The notes below the pieces were generated by a model, which saw nothing but the letters and a program-made list of their open reading frames with translations, had not been told where the DNA came from and ran no database searches. Positions 60,823 to 64,000 of a stretch of 64,000 bases of DNA are shown piece after piece (position 1 is the stretch's first letter; each line of letters starts with the position of its first letter). This DNA comes from Pseudomonadota bacterium (lineage in GTDB: Bacteria; Pseudomonadota; Gammaproteobacteria; Steroidobacterales; Steroidobacteraceae): the NCBI GenBank assembly GCA_018240525.1, contig JAFEFN010000007.1:62001-126000 (forward strand), read 5' to 3'. A program made the translations under genes and the position numbers.

Positions 60823-62040
60823 TCAAGCCGCGCGCGGGGCAGGCCGCTGGTGCAGGTTCGGCAGCAGGCCGGCCAGCAGGCCGAGGAGCGGCAGGAACGC
60901 GCACAGCTGGTAGACCGCGACGATGCCGATGTGGTCCGCTAGCCCGCCGAGTGCGGCCGCCCCGATGCTGCCCATGCCGAATGCCAGGCCGAAGACCAGA
61001 CCGGAGACCGTGCCGGTGCGCCCCGGCATCAGCTCCTGCGCGTAGACCACCATGGCCGGAAAGGCGGAAGCCAGGATGAAGCCGATGGGCACCGTGAGCA
61101 CGGAAGTCCAGAACAGGTTCACGTGCGGCAGCAGCAGCGTGAACGGCAGCACCCCGAGGATGGATCCCCAGATGACGTACTTGCTGCCCAAACGATCCCC
61201 CAGCGGGCCGCCGAAGAAGCCGCCGGCGGCCACTGCCGCGAGGAACAGGAACAGGTGCAGCTGCGCATCCCGGACCGACAGGTGGAAGTGCTCGATGAGG
61301 TAGAACGTGAAGTAGCTGGTGAAGCTGGCGAGGTAGAAGTACTTGGAGAACAGCAGCGCCAGGAGCACCGCCAGCGCCAGGGCGATGCGGCGGCGCGGCA
61401 GTGCCTCGCGCCTGGCTCCGGCCGGGTGCAGGCGCTGCAGGCCGTGGGTGCGGTACCAGTGGCCGACGTTGATGAGGACCACGATCCCGAGCAGCGCCAC
61501 CGCCGAGAACCATACGACGCTCGTCTGCCCGTGCGGCAGCACGATGAAGGCTGCCAGCAACGGACCGGCGGAGGAGCCGAGGTTGCCGCCCACCTGGAAG
61601 ATCGACTGCGCCAGGCCGTGCCGGCCGCCCGAGGCCATGCGCGCCACGCGCGAGGACTCCGGGTGAAACACCGAGGAGCCGGTACCGATCAGCGCGGCCG
61701 CCACCAGCAGCAGCGCATAGTTGGCGGCATAGGCGAGCAGCAGCAGCCCGATGAGCGTGAAGCCCATGCCGGCCGCGAGGGAGTAGGGCCGCGGCTTGCG
61801 GTCGGCGTAGGCGCCGATCACGGGCTGCAGCAGCGAGGCGGTGAACTGGAAGGTGAAGGTCAGCAGCCCGATCTGCGTGAAACTCAGCGCGTAGGAGTCC
61901 TTGAGCATCGGGTACAGCGCCGGGAGGAGCGACTGCATCAGATCGTTCAGCAGGTGGCAGAAGCTGATGGCGAGCAGCACGCCGATGGCGGTCTGGCCGG
62001 CGGCGCGCACCGGCGCCACGGCGGAGGCGGTCTGGTTCAA
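60823..62040 (-). CDS. MFS transporter, fosmidomycin-resistance (Fsr) type
   Basis: A 405-aa major-facilitator protein with 12 helices. LLAISFCHLLNDLMQSLLPA with the conserved His/Asn and YADRKPRPYSLAAGMG (helix 2-3 loop) are Fsr hallmarks, as is FHPESSRVARMASGGRHG in loop 4-5. Fsr members export fosmidomycin and other compounds. The C-terminus is HQRPAPRAA. It heads a two-gene unit with the WbuC cupin. Substrate is inferred from family only. Confidence 0.88.
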   Translation of the reverse strand: MNQTASAVAPVRAAGQTAIGVLLAISFCHLLNDLMQSLLPALYPMLKDSYALSFTQIGLLTFTFQFTASLLQPVIGAYADRKPRPYSLAAGMGFTLIGLLLLAYAANYALLLVAAALIGTGSSVFHPESSRVARMASGGRHGLAQSIFQVGGNLGSSAGPLLAAFIVLPHGQTSVVWFSAVALLGIVVLINVGHWYRTHGLQRLHPAGARREALPRRRIALALAVLLALLFSKYFYLASFTSYFTFYLIEHFHLSVRDAQLHLFLFLAAVAAGGFFGGPLGDRLGSKYVIWGSILGVLPFTLLLPHVNLFWTSVLTVPIGFILASAFPAMVVYAQELMPGRTGTVSGLVFGLAFGMGSIGAAALGGLADHIGIVAVYQLCAFLPLLGLLAGLLPNLHQRPAPRAA

Positions 62041-62132
62041 GCGAAGGCGTCCACGTGTCTTGGCGGTAAGGTCTATTGAACCGCAGCCGGCCCCCGAGGC
62101 CCATCCCTCCTAAGTGGCGCACCCGAAAGAAA

Positions 62133-62163
62133 AACGCGGTGCACCCGGGGGGTGCACCGCGTT
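62133..62163 (-). terminator. Rho-independent terminator of the TonB receptor gene
   Basis: A perfect 13-bp stem (AACGCGGTGCACC and its complement) with a 5-nt loop. Read on the minus strand it is followed by TTTCTTTC, and it lies 25 bp beyond the receptor stop codon. It separates the receptor from the MFS gene. Confidence 0.85.
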
Positions 62164-62188
62164 CCCCGCGCGAGGCGGTGCGCGTCGC

Positions 62189-64000
62189 CTAGAACGACTG
62201 CGAGAAGCGCAGGCCGATGGTGCGCGGCGTCACGATGCTCGCCATGGGCTTGGATCCGCAGATGGAGAAGTTCGGGTTCAGGCTGTACGAGGCAACGATC
62301 GTACATTCCGAAAACCGATAGGTCTCCGCCCGCTTGTCGAGGGCATTGCTGGCGAACAGCTCCGCCGAGAAGTTGCTCTTGTTCATTCCCACGGCCAGGT
62401 CGAGGATGCCGTAGGCGGGGACCGAGCCGATCAGGTCGTTCTGGTACGGCGCCAGCTCCGAGCGCGTCTCGCTGGTGTAGCTGTAGGCGGCCTGGCCGTA
62501 CGCCTGCATGTCGTGGCTGCCGACGCCGAAGGTGTAGCGCGCGGTGGCGTTGCCCTTGAACTTGGGCACGATCGGCAGCTGCGTGCCGCTCGGCGTCGCG
62601 TCGTAGACCGGGCAGGTCGCCGGCGGCAGCGGCACGCCCGTCGCCGGGTCCACGTCGTAGCAGAACGCCTGCGTCATCTTCGGATCCAGCTCCGTGGCCG
62701 CGATGTGCAGGTTCAGGCCCTGCACCGGGGTCCACTCCAGCTCCTGCTCGGCGCCCTTGATGCGCGCGGTGCCGGCATTGCGGACGGTCGTGAACGAGTT
62801 GTACCCGAGGAAGCCGAACTGGATGTTCTTCCAGTCCTCGACGAAGAACGCACCGTTGAAGCGCAGGTGGTTGTTCAGCCAGCTCGTCTTGTAGCCGAGC
62901 TCGTAGTTCGTCAGGTAGTCCGGGTCGTAGGTCGCCAGCGGCGGGTTGGGCGCCGGCTGGATGCGACGGTTGACGCCACCGGGCCGGAAGCCCCGTGAGA
63001 AGGTCCCGTATACCATCGCATCGTCGGTGATCTTGTAGGTCAGGTTGAACTTCGGGGTCGAGCCGTTTTTCTTCACTTCCTGCGCCAGATCCACGCAGGG
63101 CCCGCCGAGGATTCCCGGCTTCACGCAGGTCGGGGGATTGGCCTGCGAATTGTTCTGCTTCTCGCCGGTGCCGCTGGAGTAGTTCTGGTTGGCGCCGAAG
63201 CCGAAGAAGCCGTCCAGGGAGTTATCGTACCGGAAGAAGCGGTAGCCCACCGTGGCCGTCAGCTTCGGTGCGATGTCGAAGCTCAGCTCGCCGAATGCCG
63301 CGTAGTCGCGGTCGACGCGGATCTGGTCGGTGAGCCACCAGGTCTGCGGCCACCCGGTCACCGAGTCCTCCGTCGGCAGGGCATCGATGCGGTAGTTCTG
63401 CAGGATGTAGTGCTGCTGGCGCTGGTAGAACAGGCCGCCGATGAAGCGCAGCCGGTTTTCCTTCGGGGTCGCTACGCGCAGCTCCTGGCTTAACTTGCGG
63501 TACTGGTCCGTGCCGAGGATGTACTGGGAGATGTTCACCGGGCCCTGGCCCGGAGCCAGGTGCAGGCCGGACTCGAGGTAGCCCATGTACGTGGTGTTGT
63601 GGTCGTACAGCAGCGTGTAGTCGCTGTAGTCGGTCGAGGTGTGGTCGTCGCGCTTGAGGTAGCCGGCGGCATAGGTAATGTCGAGGTTGCTCAGGTGCCC
63701 CTCGACCGTCAGCGCGGCCTGCCACCACTGGTCGGAGCTGTAGTCCGGGTAGTAGCGCTGCACGGAAAGCCCGCCCGCCAGGGCGGGGTCGACGAACGTC
63801 GTGCCATCGACCCGCTCGCTCTGGCCCATCAGGGTCGGCGTGATCGTCCAGCTCTCTCCCAGCTCGAGTTTCAGCGCGCCGCGGCCGCCATAGGTCTCGG
63901 TCGGGTTGAAGCGCTGCTTGGCCTGGGTCGGCGAGGTCTCGCAGCCCGGCGACGGCGGCGTGAAGTTCGAGACGCAGCCGAAGCTCGGGAACACGTTCGT
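62189..64000 (-). CDS. TonB-dependent outer-membrane receptor (5' part outside window)
   Basis: The C-terminal ~600 residues of a TonB-dependent receptor; the signal peptide, TonB box and most of the plug lie beyond base 64000. The barrel is visible as alternating strands with long loops (SSDQWWQAALTVEGHLSNLD, LTATVGYRFFRYDNS). The family motif GTFSRGFRPGGVNRR is present, and the C-terminal segment ends in Phe (TIGLRFSQSF), as required for BAM insertion. The sequence resembles receptors of sugar or polycyclic-compound uptake systems in Nevskiales and Sphingomonads. The ligand is unknown, and no siderophore genes are near. Confidence 0.88.
   Translation of the reverse strand, partial: TNVFPSFGCVSNFTPPSPGCETSPTQAKQRFNPTETYGGRGALKLELGESWTITPTLMGQSERVDGTTFVDPALAGGLSVQRYYPDYSSDQWWQAALTVEGHLSNLDITYAAGYLKRDDHTSTDYSDYTLLYDHNTTYMGYLESGLHLAPGQGPVNISQYILGTDQYRKLSQELRVATPKENRLRFIGGLFYQRQQHYILQNYRIDALPTEDSVTGWPQTWWLTDQIRVDRDYAAFGELSFDIAPKLTATVGYRFFRYDNSLDGFFGFGANQNYSSGTGEKQNNSQANPPTCVKPGILGGPCVDLAQEVKKNGSTPKFNLTYKITDDAMVYGTFSRGFRPGGVNRRIQPAPNPPLATYDPDYLTNYELGYKTSWLNNHLRFNGAFFVEDWKNIQFGFLGYNSFTTVRNAGTARIKGAEQELEWTPVQGLNLHIAATELDPKMTQAFCYDVDPATGVPLPPATCPVYDATPSGTQLPIVPKFKGNATARYTFGVGSHDMQAYGQAAYSYTSETRSELAPYQNDLIGSVPAYGILDLAVGMNKSNFSAELFASNALDKRAETYRFSECTIVASYSLNPNFSICGSKPMASIVTPRTIGLRFSQSF

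Overview
The window is 64 kb of high-GC chromosome from a Gram-negative bacterium. AceK beside a phosphorylatable isocitrate dehydrogenase, a PuuA/PuuD/PotFGHI polyamine cluster, a type Vd patatin autotransporter, a GlyGly-CTERM protease and a TonB-dependent receptor all point to Gammaproteobacteria, probably a free-living aerobe near Nevskiales/Steroidobacterales or Xanthomonadales. The family-level placement is inference only. I saw no rRNA, tRNA, CRISPR array or insertion sequence.

Layout. 1-17.6 kb is core metabolism: a polyamine uptake and catabolism cluster (puuB, puuD, puuA, potFGHI), a sulfur amino-acid trio (YbdL-like transaminase, omega-amidase, Cys/Met PLP enzyme), a divergent Fe/Mn SOD paralogue, aceK-Nudix-icd on the minus strand, then an APC permease overlapping agmatine deiminase. 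17.6-25.5 kb is envelope and secretion: S8 protease with a GlyGly-CTERM tail, TPR protein, PQQ dehydrogenase, PlpD-type patatin, cupin and a small protein. 25.6-42.9 kb begins with msrA and continues as an accessory gene array (below). 42.9-49.8 kb holds an M48 lipoprotein, a selenium-binding-protein-like propeller, YaeQ, and a tightly overlapping operon coding for a haem-c/HAMP membrane sensor, a TIR protein and a SLOG-transmembrane effector. 50-62 kb holds an MBOAT/SGNH acylation pair, SRAP (YedK), a giant DUF748/AsmA-like protein, lactate permease, GH17 glucanase, an isocitrate lyase/PEP mutase family enzyme, WbuC cupin and an MFS exporter. The window closes inside a TonB-dependent receptor.

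Most unusual: the array at the msrA 3' end. The last ~35 codons of msrA recur four more times downstream (about 28.44, 30.32, 33.56 and 42.85 kb), always in the same orientation. Each copy is preceded by a constant ~105-bp block that starts with iterated GTCTACCGG motifs lying just after the last gene of the preceding cassette. Between the copies are unrelated accessory genes (HigBA toxin-antitoxin, ORF6N protein, LysR-aldo/keto reductase-tautomerase-cupin cluster, Sel1 protein, Tat-exported dehalogenase, proton ATPase, creatininase and others) of visibly lower GC. The tails nearest msrA are intact and differ mostly at synonymous sites, and the farthest one is frameshifted. This is what repeated insertion into the end of msrA would leave if each newcomer brought its own replacement tail. 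No recombinase is encoded here, so the array resembles an integron cassette array but uses a protein-gene end as its site.

Second candidate: the sensor-TIR-SLOG/TM operon at 45.7-49.0 kb. It has the parts expected of a Thoeris-like nucleotide-signalling defence (TIR enzyme, SLOG ligand sensor, membrane effector) plus an unexpected periplasmic haem-c sensor that lacks any output domain.
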